DNA from: Xanthobacter tagetidis
GTDB taxonomy: Bacteria; Pseudomonadota; Alphaproteobacteria; Rhizobiales; Xanthobacteraceae
NCBI RefSeq assembly: GCF_003667445.1
Contig: NZ_RCTF01000002.1
Location: forward strand, 124,001-188,000
Length of the DNA: 64,000 bases
Direction: 5' to 3'
This document shows positions 1 to 9,340 of the stretch, piece by piece. Under the pieces are notes generated by a model. That model was given only the letters and a program-made list of their open reading frames with translations. It was not told the DNA's origin and did not search any database. Positions within the stretch are counted from its first letter, which is position 1. The number at the start of each line of letters is the position of its first letter. The position numbers and the translations under genes are program-made.

Positions 1-2247
1 CGACTTGGCGTAGAGCGCGATCGCCTTGTCCATCGCGGCGGCCTCCACCTCGCGCTCGCGTTCGATCTCCAGCTTGCGCAGCTCGCGCTGGCGGCCGACG
101 CGGGCTTCGTCCAGGCCGCGGTCGGAGGAGATGCGGGCGCGCTCCACGTCCTCGTTGGAGGCGATCTGCGCCTCCTGGAGCGACTGGTTGCGGGCGATCT
201 CCAATTGCTCCAGCGCCTGCCGGCGGTCGATGCGGGCCGCCTCAAGCGCCTGTTCGCGCTGGATGTCCACGGTCTCGACCTGCTGGCGCGCCGTGATCTC
301 CGCCTGCCGCAGCTCGCGGTCGGCGCCGGTGCGCTCCACCCGCTTGGCGGCGAGGGCGATGGCGCGCTCTTCTTCCGCCACCTCGATGGCCTTCTTCTGG
401 GTGATCTGGAGCAGCTCGCGGGTCTTGGTGGAGTTGATGCGCTCCTCTTCGAGCTTCAGTTCCGTGGCAATGCGCTGGCGCTCCACCGTATCGCGGCGGT
501 CGAGTTCAGCGGCGTCGAGATCGGCATTGCGCTTGATCTCCAGCGCCTTGGTGGCGAGCTCCGCGGCGATGCGCTCGGCGGCGAGCGCCTTCTCCTGGGC
601 GATGCGCGCGGCCTCGGTGGCCTCGCGGGCGGAAATCTCGGCGGCGTCGATCGCCTTGTTGCGGGCGATCTCCAGGCTGCGCACCGCCTCGTCGCGCTGG
701 ATGCGCTCGGTGGAGACGGTCTTCTCCTGGGAGATGCGCGCCTTCTCGACCGCCTCGCGGGCGGCGATCTCGGCGGACTCCACGGTCTCCGTGCGGCCGA
801 TCTCCAGGAGGCGGGTGCGCTGCTCCAGGCCGATGCGCTCGGCGGTGACGGCGTCCTCCTGGGCGATGCGCGCCTTCTCGATGGCCTCCCGGGCGGCGAT
901 CTCCGCCTCGTCCAGCGCCCTGTTGCGGGAGATCTGGAGGGCGCGCACGCGCTCCTCCTGGGCGATGCGGGACGATTCCACCGCCTCGCGCGCCGCGATG
1001 TCCTGCTGCTCCAGGATGCGGGTGCGCTCAATCTCGTGGTTGCGCACCTCCTGCTCGCGGGCGATGCGCTCGGCGCTCACCGCCGCCTCCTGGAGGATGC
1101 GGGCGCGCTCGGTCGATTCGCGGGCGGCGATCTCGGCCGCCTCCAGTACCTTGGCGCGCTCGATCTCCTGCTGGCGGATCAGGCGCTCGGAGGCGATGCG
1201 GGCGGCGTTGATGGCCTCCTCGTTGGCGATGCGGGCCTTCTCCACCTGCTCGCGGGCGGCGATCTCGGCTTCCTCCACGGCCCGGGTGCGCTCGATCTCC
1301 CGGTGGCGGATGTCCCGCTCGGAGGCGATGCGCGCCTCGCTGATGGCCCGCTCATTGGAGATGCGGGACTTCTCGATCTCCTCGCGGGAGAGGATGAGCG
1401 CCTGCTCGGCCTCGGTATCGCGCGAGGCGCGTTCGCGGGCGACCTCGGCGCGCTGGACCGCGCGCTTGATCTCGATGTCGCGCTGCTGCTCCAGGCGCGC
1501 CGCCTCGCTCTCGCGCTCGATGTCGAGGGCCTGCCGCTCGGCTTCCAGGTTGCGGGTGCGGATGCGGATCATCGAATCCTGCTCGATGTCGTTGCGCAGC
1601 TTCCGCTTGTCCTCGATCTCCTCGATGATCCGCGTCAGGCCTTCCGCATCGAAGCGGTTGGAGGGGTTGAAGAATTGCAGGTCGGTCTGGTCCAGGTCGG
1701 TGAGCGCGACCGATTCCAGGATCAGGCCGTTCTGGTCGAGCGCCTCGGCGGCCGCCTCCTTCACGCGCCTCACATAAGTTCCGCGCTTCTCGTGCATCTC
1801 CTCCATGGTCATCTCGGAGGCGACGGTGCGCAGAGCCGAGATGAACTTGCCGGAGAGCAGGGCGTTGAGCTGGTCCGGCTGGAGCGTGCGGCGGCCGAGG
1901 GTGGCGGCGGCGATGGCGACCGCCTCCCTCTCCGGCTTCACGCGGACGTAGAACTCGGCGTCGATGTCCACCCGCATGCGGTCGCGGGTGATGAGCGCGT
2001 CGTTGTTCGCCCGCGTCACCGCGAGCTGGAGCACGTTCATGTTCACCGGCGTGACGTCGTGGATGAACGGCAGCACGAAGGCGCCGCCATTGATCACCAC
2101 CTTTTCGCCGAACGAGCCCGTGCGGACGAAGGACACTTCCTTCGAGGACCGGCGGTAGAGCCAGTTCACCAGATAGACGACGATGGCGATGACGATCACC
2201 GCCACGATGAGCCAGAGGATCAGCGCTCCGATCAGCTGTCCCGACAT
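1..2247 (-). CDS. Flotillin-like SPFH/band 7 protein (YqiK type), C-terminus outside window
   Basis: Membrane-associated SPFH (flotillin) protein; the family scaffolds membrane microdomains, and no client can be read here. It starts at ATG 2247 behind a GGGAGGAAG ribosome site. One hydrophobic helix spans roughly residues 6-28, then an SPFH domain runs to about residue 230. The rest is a charged, Ala/Glu/Arg-rich coiled coil that is still open at base 1, so at least 749 residues are present. Between about residues 295 and 550 the coil is built from near-identical 44-residue blocks, each made of four 11-residue units of the form ExARIAxExxV; one block has only three units. It is on the same strand as, and 69 bases after, the TIM-barrel gene, so it could be the last gene of the ABC operon, but a small stem-loop (2285-2302) lies between them. 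Confidence 0.85.
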   Translation of the reverse strand, partial: MSGQLIGALILWLIVAVIVIAIVVYLVNWLYRRSSKEVSFVRTGSFGEKVVINGGAFVLPFIHDVTPVNMNVLQLAVTRANNDALITRDRMRVDIDAEFYVRVKPEREAVAIAAATLGRRTLQPDQLNALLSGKFISALRTVASEMTMEEMHEKRGTYVRRVKEAAAEALDQNGLILESVALTDLDQTDLQFFNPSNRFDAEGLTRIIEEIEDKRKLRNDIEQDSMIRIRTRNLEAERQALDIERESEAARLEQQRDIEIKRAVQRAEVARERASRDTEAEQALILSREEIEKSRISNERAISEARIASERDIRHREIERTRAVEEAEIAAREQVEKARIANEEAINAARIASERLIRQQEIERAKVLEAAEIAARESTERARILQEAAVSAERIAREQEVRNHEIERTRILEQQDIAAREAVESSRIAQEERVRALQISRNRALDEAEIAAREAIEKARIAQEDAVTAERIGLEQRTRLLEIGRTETVESAEIAAREAVEKARISQEKTVSTERIQRDEAVRSLEIARNKAIDAAEISAREATEAARIAQEKALAAERIAAELATKALEIKRNADLDAAELDRRDTVERQRIATELKLEEERINSTKTRELLQITQKKAIEVAEEERAIALAAKRVERTGADRELRQAEITARQQVETVDIQREQALEAARIDRRQALEQLEIARNQSLQEAQIASNEDVERARISSDRGLDEARVGRQRELRKLEIEREREVEAAAMDKAIALYAKS

Positions 2248-2284
2248 GATCTTCCTCCCGCCCGTCTCCGGGTCACTTGGCTTG

Positions 2285-2302
2285 GCCGGCCCAAGGGCCG
2301 GC
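2285..2302 (-). terminator. Small GC stem-loop between TIM-barrel gene and flotillin gene
   Basis: An 8-base perfect stem (GCCGGCCC / GGGCCGGC) with a 2-base loop in the 69-base gap. There is no T-run after it on the minus strand, so at best it is a pause or attenuator. Confidence 0.3.
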
Positions 2303-2316
2303 GCGTTGGTCGGCGC

Positions 2317-3162
2317 TCAGCGGCTGATGGCCTTGAAGGCGCGCGTCTGGTCTCGGATGGCGATTTCCACCGGCAGGCGCTCCATGGAGGAGGCGCCGTA
2401 GAAGCCGTGGCAGTGCGTCGTGTTCTTCATGATGAAGTCGGCGTCGGCCGGCTCCGCCACCGGCCCGCCATGGACCAGGACCAGGGCGTCCGGCTTCACC
2501 GCGAGGGCCGCCTGTGCCCAGGCGTCCACCCGCGCCGGGCAGTCGGCCAGCTTCAGCGCCGTCTCGGCGCCGATCGAGCCGCCCGTGGTGAGGCCGAGAT
2601 GGCAGACGATGATGTCCGCCCCCGCCTGCGCCATCGCCCGCGCATCTTCCTCGCAGAAGACGTACGGGGTGGTGAGGAGGCCCTTGGCGTTGGCGCGGGC
2701 GACCATGTCCACCTCCAGCGCGAAGCCCATGCCGGTCTCTTCCAGGTTCTTGCGGAAGGTGCCGTCGATGAGCCCCACGGTGGGGAAGTTCTGGATGCCG
2801 GAGAAGCCGATGCGCTTCACCTCGTCCAGGAACACGTCCATGCGCCGGAACGGATCGGTGCCGCACACGCCGGCGATCACCGGCGTCGACTTCACCACCG
2901 GCAGCACCTCCGCCGCCATCTCCATGACGATGGCATTGGCGTCGCCATAGGGCATGAGCCCGGAGAGCGAGCCGCGCCCCGCCATGCGGTAGCGGCCGGA
3001 ATTGTAGATGACGATGAGGTCGATGCCGCCGGCCTCCTCGCACTTGGCGGACAGGCCGGTGCCGGCGCCGCCGCCAACGATGGGCTCGCCCCGGGCCGCC
3101 ATGGCGTGGAACCGGGCGAGCAGGCCCGCTTTGTCGAGCCGGGTTGCCGGATGGACGCTCAT
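2317..3162 (-). CDS. PEP hydrolase-like TIM-barrel protein (C-terminal half of the Tm-1 architecture)
   Basis: A 281-residue protein of the TIM-barrel signal transduction / phosphoenolpyruvate hydrolase-like family (PF09370). Diagnostic stretches are the N-terminal [16 protein letters not shown], the [12 protein letters not shown] segment, [13 protein letters not shown], and [13 protein letters not shown]. The ATG at 3162 overlaps the stop of the upstream ABC/Tm-1 fusion by 4 bases (ATGA), implying translational coupling. In plants and fungi this domain is joined to a UPF0261 (Tm-1-like) domain in one polypeptide. Here the UPF0261 half is in the preceding gene, so the two products probably act together. 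The reaction is unknown; PEP hydrolysis is only a family label. Confidence 0.85.
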   Translation of the reverse strand: MSVHPATRLDKAGLLARFHAMAARGEPIVGGGAGTGLSAKCEEAGGIDLIVIYNSGRYRMAGRGSLSGLMPYGDANAIVMEMAAEVLPVVKSTPVIAGVCGTDPFRRMDVFLDEVKRIGFSGIQNFPTVGLIDGTFRKNLEETGMGFALEVDMVARANAKGLLTTPYVFCEEDARAMAQAGADIIVCHLGLTTGGSIGAETALKLADCPARVDAWAQAALAVKPDALVLVHGGPVAEPADADFIMKNTTHCHGFYGASSMERLPVEIAIRDQTRAFKAISR

Positions 3163-5423
3163 GGGGTGGCCTGCCGCTGTCCTGGCCGCTCGCGCCGGCG
3201 GCTCTGGTGCAGCGCGCGGAAGTGCTGCACCACGGCCTGGGCGAAGGCGGGATCGTTGATGTGGAGCGGCAGGCGGATGAGCTGCCGGTTGGGGCCCGGG
3301 CGCACGGTCTCCGCCAGCGCCTGGAACAGCGCCGCGTCGGCCGCGGGATCGTGGAACGGCTGGCCGGGCGCATCGAGCGCCGAGACGCCGCGCTCGGGGA
3401 TCAGGAAGCGCACCGGCCCTTCCATCTCGTTGAGCCGGCCGCCGATCCAGCGGCCCATGCGGGCGTTCTCCTCCGCCGTGGTGCGCATGAGCGTGATCTG
3501 CGGATTGTGGGGGTAGAGCGTGCGGGTTCGGTAGCGCTCGGGCACCGTGTCGGGGGCGGCGAAGTTCACCATGTCGAGCGCACCCACCGAGCCCACATAG
3601 GGGATGCGAGTGCGGATGACGGCGCCGAAGCGGTCCTCGGTGGCGGGCAGGATGCCGCCCATCATCATGTCGCAGACCTCGGTGGTGGAGAGGTCGATCA
3701 CCGCGCCGAGCAGGCCCGAGTCCACCAGCTTCTCCATGGCGCGGCCGCCGGTGCCGGTGGCATGGAACACCAGCGGCTCCCACTCGGCCTCGATCAGCTT
3801 CGACACCTGCTGCACGCAGGGCGTGGTCACGCCGAACATGGTGAGGCCGACCAGCGGCTTGTCCGGGTTGCGCGCCGCGGCCGCCGGGCCGCGCGGCGCC
3901 GCCTCGCGCCTCAGGTCCGCGAGCCGCGCCTTCGCCATGGCGGCGAGCGCCCGGGCGCCGTTCCCCAGCACCAGGCGGGAGACCCGGTTGAGCCCCTGCA
4001 CGTCGGTGACGGCGGGCATCATGGTGATGTCGCTGGCGCCCACATAGGCGCGCACGTCGCCCGCGGCCATGGTGGAGATCATGAGCTTGGGCAGGCCCAC
4101 CGGCAGCGCCTGCATGGCCGGCGTCGCCAAGGCGGTGGCGCCCGATCCGCCGGCGGAGATGATGCCGGCGACGCCTTCCTGGCGCGGCAGCCAGGCCTTG
4201 AAGGCCTCGGTCATGGCCGCCACCGCCGTGCCCCGGTCGCCCGAGGCGATGCCGGCCGAGCCGCGCGGATGGGCGAGGGCGACCTCCTGGGGCGTCACGT
4301 CGCCGCCGGCGCTGCGGCCCGAGGTGGAGAGGTCTACCAGGCGGGTGCGCAGGCCCTCGGCCTGGATCAGGTCGCGGATGAAGCGCAGTTCGTCGCCCTT
4401 GGTGTCGAGCGTGCCGGCGACGATCACATAAGGCTCGGCCGCAGCCGCCGCGGCCGCCAGCGGCCGCACCTCCGCCGGGCGCCCGTCGACGGTGGCGAGC
4501 GCGGGACGCGAGATGGTGCGCGCCTGCGCCTCGATGCGCGCCGCCGGCACCGGCTGGGACCAGCGCGTGGGAATGACGGGATTGGCGTTGTAGACCCGGA
4601 TCGGCCCGGTGGGGGCGGCGGCCTCGGCACGGGGCGCGGCGCCGGTGGCCGGCTCGGGCGTGCCGTCGGTCTCGTCGTGGCCGTGCCGGCCGACGCCCAG
4701 CAGGCGCTGCTGGAGGTCGCGGTCGCCCGCCAGCGTCGCCGAGGCGATCACCCGGTTGATGCGGCCGTTGACCATGATCGCCACCGGGTCCGACATCTGG
4801 GTCGCGACGCCGATATTCTGCTCGATCACCAGGATCGAGACGTCGCCCTGGTCGGCGAGGCGGACCAGCATCTCCTCCACATGGGCGACGATCACCGGGG
4901 CGAGGCCCTCGGTGGGCTCGTCCATCACCAGAAGGCGCGGATTGAGCAGCAGAGCGCGGCTGATGGCGAGCATCTGCTGCTCGCCGCCGGAGAGCTGCGC
5001 GCCGCCATTGCTGCGCCGCTCGGCGAGGCGCGGGAAGGCGTCGTAGATGCGCTCCACCGTCCAGGCGCCGCGCGTGCCCCGCTGCATCAGGCGCAGGTGC
5101 TCGTCCACGGTCAGCGAGCGCCACAGGCGGCGCCCCTGCGGCACGTAGCCGATGCCGAGCCGCGCCACCTCGGCCGGCGATCGCCCGGCGATCTCCTCGC
5201 CGAACAGGCGGATCGAGCCGGAACTGATCGGCACAAGGCCCATGATGGCCTTGCACATGGTGGTCTTGCCCATGCCGTTGCGGCCGACCACCGACAGCAC
5301 GCCGTGCTGCAGCGTGAGGTCGACCCCCTGCAGCGCATGGGAGCGCCCGTAGAACACGTTGAGCCCGGCGATCTGCAGGATCGGCACGCCGGCGGCCGGC
5401 GGGGCCTTCAGGCGCTCAGCCAT
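3159..5423 (-). CDS. LivF-type ABC ATPase fused to Tm-1-like (UPF0261) domain
   Basis: A 754-residue two-domain protein. Residues about 10-240 form a LivF-like ABC ATPase: Walker [10 protein letters not shown] near residue 47, signature LSGGEQQ near 144, Walker B LLVMDEP near 164. A Pro/Ala-rich linker of about 90 residues leads to a UPF0261/Tm-1-like ATP-binding domain that starts at [13 protein letters not shown] and continues to the end. LivF alone is usually about 235 residues, so this is a real fusion; the single reading frame shows no break. ATG 5423 overlaps the LivG-type stop by 8 bases; an in-frame GTG at 5429 is the alternative start. By position it supplies one ATPase of the importer; the Tm-1 half may bind a nucleotide or process the imported substrate together with the TIM-barrel protein. 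That last role is inference. Confidence 0.9.
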   Translation of the reverse strand: MAERLKAPPAAGVPILQIAGLNVFYGRSHALQGVDLTLQHGVLSVVGRNGMGKTTMCKAIMGLVPISSGSIRLFGEEIAGRSPAEVARLGIGYVPQGRRLWRSLTVDEHLRLMQRGTRGAWTVERIYDAFPRLAERRSNGGAQLSGGEQQMLAISRALLLNPRLLVMDEPTEGLAPVIVAHVEEMLVRLADQGDVSILVIEQNIGVATQMSDPVAIMVNGRINRVIASATLAGDRDLQQRLLGVGRHGHDETDGTPEPATGAAPRAEAAAPTGPIRVYNANPVIPTRWSQPVPAARIEAQARTISRPALATVDGRPAEVRPLAAAAAAAEPYVIVAGTLDTKGDELRFIRDLIQAEGLRTRLVDLSTSGRSAGGDVTPQEVALAHPRGSAGIASGDRGTAVAAMTEAFKAWLPRQEGVAGIISAGGSGATALATPAMQALPVGLPKLMISTMAAGDVRAYVGASDITMMPAVTDVQGLNRVSRLVLGNGARALAAMAKARLADLRREAAPRGPAAAARNPDKPLVGLTMFGVTTPCVQQVSKLIEAEWEPLVFHATGTGGRAMEKLVDSGLLGAVIDLSTTEVCDMMMGGILPATEDRFGAVIRTRIPYVGSVGALDMVNFAAPDTVPERYRTRTLYPHNPQITLMRTTAEENARMGRWIGGRLNEMEGPVRFLIPERGVSALDAPGQPFHDPAADAALFQALAETVRPGPNRQLIRLPLHINDPAFAQAVVQHFRALHQSRRRERPGQRQATP

Positions 5424-6228
5424 GACCACCCCCGAGATAGAGTTCCTGCACCTCGGGATCGGTCTCGATCTCTTCCGGCCGGCCTTCCTTGAAGATGCGG
5501 CCGTTGTGCATCATCGTCACGCTCTCGACGACGCGCAGCGCCACGTCCATGTCGTGCTCGATGATGATGTAGCCGATATGCGCCGGCAGCGAGGTGAGGA
5601 TGTGGACCAGATCACGCCGCTCGGTCGGCGAGAGGCCCGCCGCCGGCTCGTCGAACAGGATGAAGCGCGGCGCCCCGGACAGGGCGAGCGCGATCTCCAG
5701 TTGCCGTTGCTGGCCATAGGCCAGCTCGCCGACAAGCTGGTCGCGCACGGCCGAGAGATGCACCGCCTCCACCAGGCCCTCGGCGGCGGCCATGAGCGCA
5801 TCGTCGCGGCGCGGGCGCAGCAGGGAGAAGCGGCTGCGGGAGACCCCGCGGCAGGCGAGGTAGACATTGTCCAGCACCGACAGGCCGGTGAACAGCGAGG
5901 AGATCTGGTAGGTGCGCCTGAGGCCGCGCCGGATGCGCTCCTGCGGCGGGAAGGCCGTCACGTCCTCGCCGAAGAAGCGGATGATGCCGGAGGTGGGCGG
6001 GAAGTCGCCGGTGATGCAGTTGAACAGCGTGGTCTTGCCGGCGCCGTTGGAGCCGAGCACGGCCCGCCGCTCGCCCGGGCGGACGGAGAGGGTGATGTCC
6101 GAGAGCGCGGCCAGTGCCCCGAACAGGCGCGAGACGCCGCGCAGCTCCAGCGCGTTGGCGGAACCGGCCGCCGCCAGCCGCTCGCTGGCGACGGCGAGGC
6201 TTGAGTCCCGGCTCATGGCGCGGCTCAT
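5416..6228 (-). CDS. LivG-type ABC transporter ATP-binding protein
   Basis: A 270-residue ATPase of the branched-chain amino acid/amide (HAAT) importer family. It has Walker A GSNGAGKTT, a LivG-type signature region (ELAYGQQRQLEIA) and Walker B FILFDEPAAGLSP followed by the HDMD switch. The chosen ATG 6228 overlaps the upstream permease stop as ATGA and follows GGGAGGCACGCC; a second in-frame ATG sits at 6216. It pairs with the LivF-like domain of the next gene. The substrate cannot be read from the ATPase. Confidence 0.9.
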   Translation of the reverse strand: MSRAMSRDSSLAVASERLAAAGSANALELRGVSRLFGALAALSDITLSVRPGERRAVLGSNGAGKTTLFNCITGDFPPTSGIIRFFGEDVTAFPPQERIRRGLRRTYQISSLFTGLSVLDNVYLACRGVSRSRFSLLRPRRDDALMAAAEGLVEAVHLSAVRDQLVGELAYGQQRQLEIALALSGAPRFILFDEPAAGLSPTERRDLVHILTSLPAHIGYIIIEHDMDVALRVVESVTMMHNGRIFKEGRPEEIETDPEVQELYLGGGHG

Positions 6229-7322
6229 GGCGTGCCTCCCGGCGCGTCGCCGCCGATGCGCATCTGCGCGGCGCGTGCCTCGCGGCTGCGGCGGGCGCGC
6301 TCCGTGATGCGGCGCCAGATGCCGATCAGCCCGTCGGGCGAGAACAGCACGATGACGAGGAAGCCGAGTCCGATCAGCAGCTGGAAGCGCTTGCCGTCGA
6401 GCCCGACCCATTCGAGCAGATCGAGCGAGAAGGTGCGCAGCAGCACGTAGACGAGGGCGCCGATGAACGGGCCGATGGGGCGCGACAGACCGCCCACCAC
6501 GGCGATGATGAGGATGTCCACCACCGGCCCGACCCCGCCCGTGCCGGGGGAGATCTGGCGCTGGTACCACACCAGGAGCACCCCCGCGAAGGCGGCGAGG
6601 GCCGAGGCGAAGGCATAGGCGGCGATCTTGTGGGCGGTGACGTCGAAGCCCAGCGCCGCCATGCGCCGCGGATTGTCCCGGGTGCCCTGGAGGGCGAGGC
6701 CGAACGGCGCGCGCGCCACGTAGACCACGGCCCAGCAGGCGAGGGCGGAGCAGCCGAGGACCAGATAGTAGAACGGGATGTTCTCGCCCCAGTCGACGCC
6801 CAGGAAGACCGGCGGCGTGATCCCGTTGAAGCCGCTGAAGCCGTTGAAGACCGTGTAGTTCTGGAGGGTCAGGTAGTAGAACGCCGACGCGATCGCGAGG
6901 GTGATCATGATGGTGTAGATGCCCTCGGTCCGCACCGAGAGCGCGCCGCTCAGCGTGCCGAACGCGGTGGCGATGAGCACCGCCACGATCACCGCCGCCC
7001 ACCACGGCCAGCCGAGGCTGATCTGGGTGATGGCGCTGTGCCCGAAGATGGCGACCACGTAGCCCGCCAGCGCCGCCACCGTCATCTGCACCAGGCTGAC
7101 GATGCCGCCATAGCCGGCGAGGAACATGAGGCTCAGGGCGATCATGCCGAGGATCATCGCGTAGGCGAGGATCTGCACCAGCCAGAACGAGGAGACCAGC
7201 AGCGGCATCAGCAGCAGCAGGGCGGCCGCGACCCAGAAGGCGGTGCCCTGCCGGGCGATCGCCGCGCCGAGGCGGTCCGGCCGGCGCGCGGGGTAGGCGG
7301 AAGGGTGTTCGGCGATGGCCAT
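6225..7322 (-). CDS. LivM-type ABC transporter permease
   Basis: A 365-residue inner-membrane permease with about ten hydrophobic segments and the LivM hallmark GYGGIVSLVQMT near residue 70 and a GxLxVRTEGIYTIMITLAIA-type block. The start ATG 7322 lies one base after the stop of the LivH-type gene, so the genes are co-translated. It forms the translocation pore with the LivH-like permease. Confidence 0.92.
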   Translation of the reverse strand: MAIAEHPSAYPARRPDRLGAAIARQGTAFWVAAALLLLMPLLVSSFWLVQILAYAMILGMIALSLMFLAGYGGIVSLVQMTVAALAGYVVAIFGHSAITQISLGWPWWAAVIVAVLIATAFGTLSGALSVRTEGIYTIMITLAIASAFYYLTLQNYTVFNGFSGFNGITPPVFLGVDWGENIPFYYLVLGCSALACWAVVYVARAPFGLALQGTRDNPRRMAALGFDVTAHKIAAYAFASALAAFAGVLLVWYQRQISPGTGGVGPVVDILIIAVVGGLSRPIGPFIGALVYVLLRTFSLDLLEWVGLDGKRFQLLIGLGFLVIVLFSPDGLIGIWRRITERARRSREARAAQMRIGGDAPGGTP

Positions 7323-7323
7323 G

Positions 7324-8334
7324 TCAGCGCCTCGCCGCCAGGCCCTCGGGCCGGATCGCGAGCACTGCGACCATGATGACGAAGGTCAGCATCACCGCAT
7401 AGGTGGGCATGTAGACCGAGCCGAACTGCTCGGCGAGGCCGACGATGAGCGCTCCCATGGCGGCGCCGGGAATGGATCCCATGCCGCCGACGATCACCAC
7501 CACCAGCGAGGAGAGGAGGATCTTGATGTCCTCGCCCGGCTGGAGCGACTGGAAGGTGCCGCCCACCACCCCGGCGAGCCCCGCGAGGCCGGCGCCGAAG
7601 GCGAACACGGTGATGAACACCAGTTGCACCCGCACGCCGGTGGCCGAGAGCATGTCGCGGTCGTCGACGCCGGCCCGCACCAGCATGCCGACCCGCGTGC
7701 GGTTGAGCGCCAGCCACATGGCGATGCCGACCACGATGGCGCCGAACAGGATGGCGATGCGCACCAGCGGATAGTTCATCATCACCGCCTCGCCGCTGCT
7801 GCGCAGCCCGACGATGAAGGGCAGTTCCACCGGCCCGGACAGCCATTCCGGCGTGGTGACCTGGAAGGTGTCGCCGCCGTAGGACCACAGCAGCAGGTCG
7901 GCGAAGATGATGGAGAGGCCGATGGTGACCAGCGTCTGGCGCAGGTCCTGCCCCTCCATCCAGCGGAACAGCAGCACCTGCATGAGGATGCCCACCACCG
8001 CCACCACCAGGAAGGCGATGAGCAGCGCCACCAGCCAGGAGCCGGTCAACTCGCCGATGCTGTAGCCGATATAGCCGCCCATCAGATACAGCGAGCCGTG
8101 CGCGAGGTTCACGTTGCGCATCAGGCCGAAGATCAGCGTGAAGCCGCTCGCCACCAGGAAATAGAGCGCGCCGAGCGTGATGCCGTTGAACAGGGCGCTC
8201 AGGAACACGCGCTTGCGGCCGAGCGACGCCTCCAGCGCCGGCGGCCAAACGGCGAACACCAGCCACAAAAGGATCGCGGCGAACACGATGATGAGGAACG
8301 ACCAGATGGGCCGGCGGGCGATGAAGTCACCCAT
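7324..8334 (-). CDS. LivH-type ABC transporter permease
   Basis: A 336-residue permease with the LivH pattern (LFNGITLGALYFLVASGFTL near the N-terminus, NLAHGSLYLMGGYIGY, and the C-terminal VVVIVGGMGSIPGAAMGA loop). ATG 8334 overlaps the stop of the upstream AraC gene by 8 bases, so permease synthesis is coupled to that of the regulator. Confidence 0.92.
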   Translation of the reverse strand: MGDFIARRPIWSFLIIVFAAILLWLVFAVWPPALEASLGRKRVFLSALFNGITLGALYFLVASGFTLIFGLMRNVNLAHGSLYLMGGYIGYSIGELTGSWLVALLIAFLVVAVVGILMQVLLFRWMEGQDLRQTLVTIGLSIIFADLLLWSYGGDTFQVTTPEWLSGPVELPFIVGLRSSGEAVMMNYPLVRIAILFGAIVVGIAMWLALNRTRVGMLVRAGVDDRDMLSATGVRVQLVFITVFAFGAGLAGLAGVVGGTFQSLQPGEDIKILLSSLVVVIVGGMGSIPGAAMGALIVGLAEQFGSVYMPTYAVMLTFVIMVAVLAIRPEGLAARR

Positions 8335-9181
8335 GACGCAGCTCCGGCATCTGCGGCGCGACGAGGCGCAGCGCGCGGCGGTAGTCGCTGGGCGACATAC
8401 CCATGTGCGCGGTGAAGAAGCGGGTGAAGACGCTCTGGCACGAGAAGCCGATGCGGTGGCCGATGAGCTTGACCGGGTCGTTCGAGCGCACAATGCGCTC
8501 CAGCGCCGCGTCGAGCCGCACCGTGTTGGCGAACACCGAGGGCGTCACGCCCACCTGCTCGCGGAACAGCTTGAAGAAATGCGCCCGTGAGAGCCCGGCC
8601 TCGCGGGCCACGCAGGCGAGCACGCCCTCGTAGGACGGGTGCTCCTCCAGCAGCCGGCAGGCGCGCGCCACCCGCTTGTCGAGAGCGCCGTCGGCGGACT
8701 GGTGCAGCAGCGAGGCGACGAGATCCGGGCCGATTGGCTCGCTCGATGCCTGGGCGAGCGCCATGAGCACCGGCGCCAGCGTCAGTTCGCGGTGGCTGGA
8801 CAGCAGCATGTCCACCGCCTTGTCCCGCCAGGCCGCCAGTTCGCGCGTCACCACCAGCGCCGAGGCGGGGAATGCGCGGCCACCGGTGGGGGTCATGGTC
8901 TGCGCCCGCAGCCATTCCGGCCGCAGGTAGACCACGAGGAACAGGCCGGAGCAGCCGAGCCGGTCGGGATGGAAATTGTGCGGCTCCCAGGGATTGATGG
9001 CGACGCCCATGAAGGGGTCGATGCGCACCTCCTGGCCGCTGACGGTGACGAGGCCATGGGCGCCTTCGAGATAGAAGATCAGGTGGGCTTCGCGATGGGC
9101 ATGAAGCACCAGGGGGCGGTCGAGTTGGTAGATCGACACCCGGCCGAAGGGACCGTGGCAGACCGCGACAGCGCGACTCAT
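8327..9181 (-). CDS. AraC family transcriptional regulator with N-terminal cupin
   Basis: A 284-residue regulator. The N-terminal half is an AraC-type cupin (HAHREAHLIFYLEG, NPWEPHNFHP); the last 100 residues hold two helix-turn-helix motifs (VAREAGLSRAHFFKLFREQVG and the GFSCQSVFTRFFTAHMGMSP block). The ATG 9181 follows GAGGAACC; an upstream in-frame start at 9229 has no better site. Lying inside the importer operon between binding protein and permeases, it is probably the local activator, with the transported compound or a product as ligand (inference). Confidence 0.88.
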   Translation of the reverse strand: MSRAVAVCHGPFGRVSIYQLDRPLVLHAHREAHLIFYLEGAHGLVTVSGQEVRIDPFMGVAINPWEPHNFHPDRLGCSGLFLVVYLRPEWLRAQTMTPTGGRAFPASALVVTRELAAWRDKAVDMLLSSHRELTLAPVLMALAQASSEPIGPDLVASLLHQSADGALDKRVARACRLLEEHPSYEGVLACVAREAGLSRAHFFKLFREQVGVTPSVFANTVRLDAALERIVRSNDPVKLIGHRIGFSCQSVFTRFFTAHMGMSPSDYRRALRLVAPQMPELRHG

Positions 9182-9241
9182 GGTTCCTCGCGTGGCTTTC
9201 TCCGGCCGGGGGCCTGCCGCTTCGGGCAAGCCCCGCCCGAT

Positions 9242-9264
9242 GCGTCGCGCGAGGGGCGCGACGC
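9242..9264 (-). terminator. Stem-loop between Liv-type binding protein gene and AraC gene
   Basis: A 9-base perfect stem (GCGTCGCGC / GCGCGACGC) with a 5-base loop, about 77 bases after the binding-protein stop. No T-run follows. It may act as a partial terminator or 3'-end stabiliser that makes the binding protein more abundant than the membrane parts. Confidence 0.4.
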
Positions 9265-9340
9265 CGGGAACCGGTTTGGAACTTCGGTCGGTTGGGGGAG
9301 CATCGTCATCTCGCCCCGGTCTCTCAGAGTTGCGCGGCGA

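Noticed and set aside
602..1361. Regular 132/99-base spacing that could suggest a CRISPR array or satellite
   Set aside because: Spacing is always a multiple of 33 bases, lies inside an open coding frame and encodes an 11-residue coiled-coil unit.
26..3516. Long plus-strand open frames opposite the flotillin and TIM-barrel genes
   Set aside because: They are products of the GC-rich minus-strand coding; the minus strand gives an SPFH protein and known domains, while the plus-strand products are low-complexity Ser/Arg or Gly/Leu repeats.
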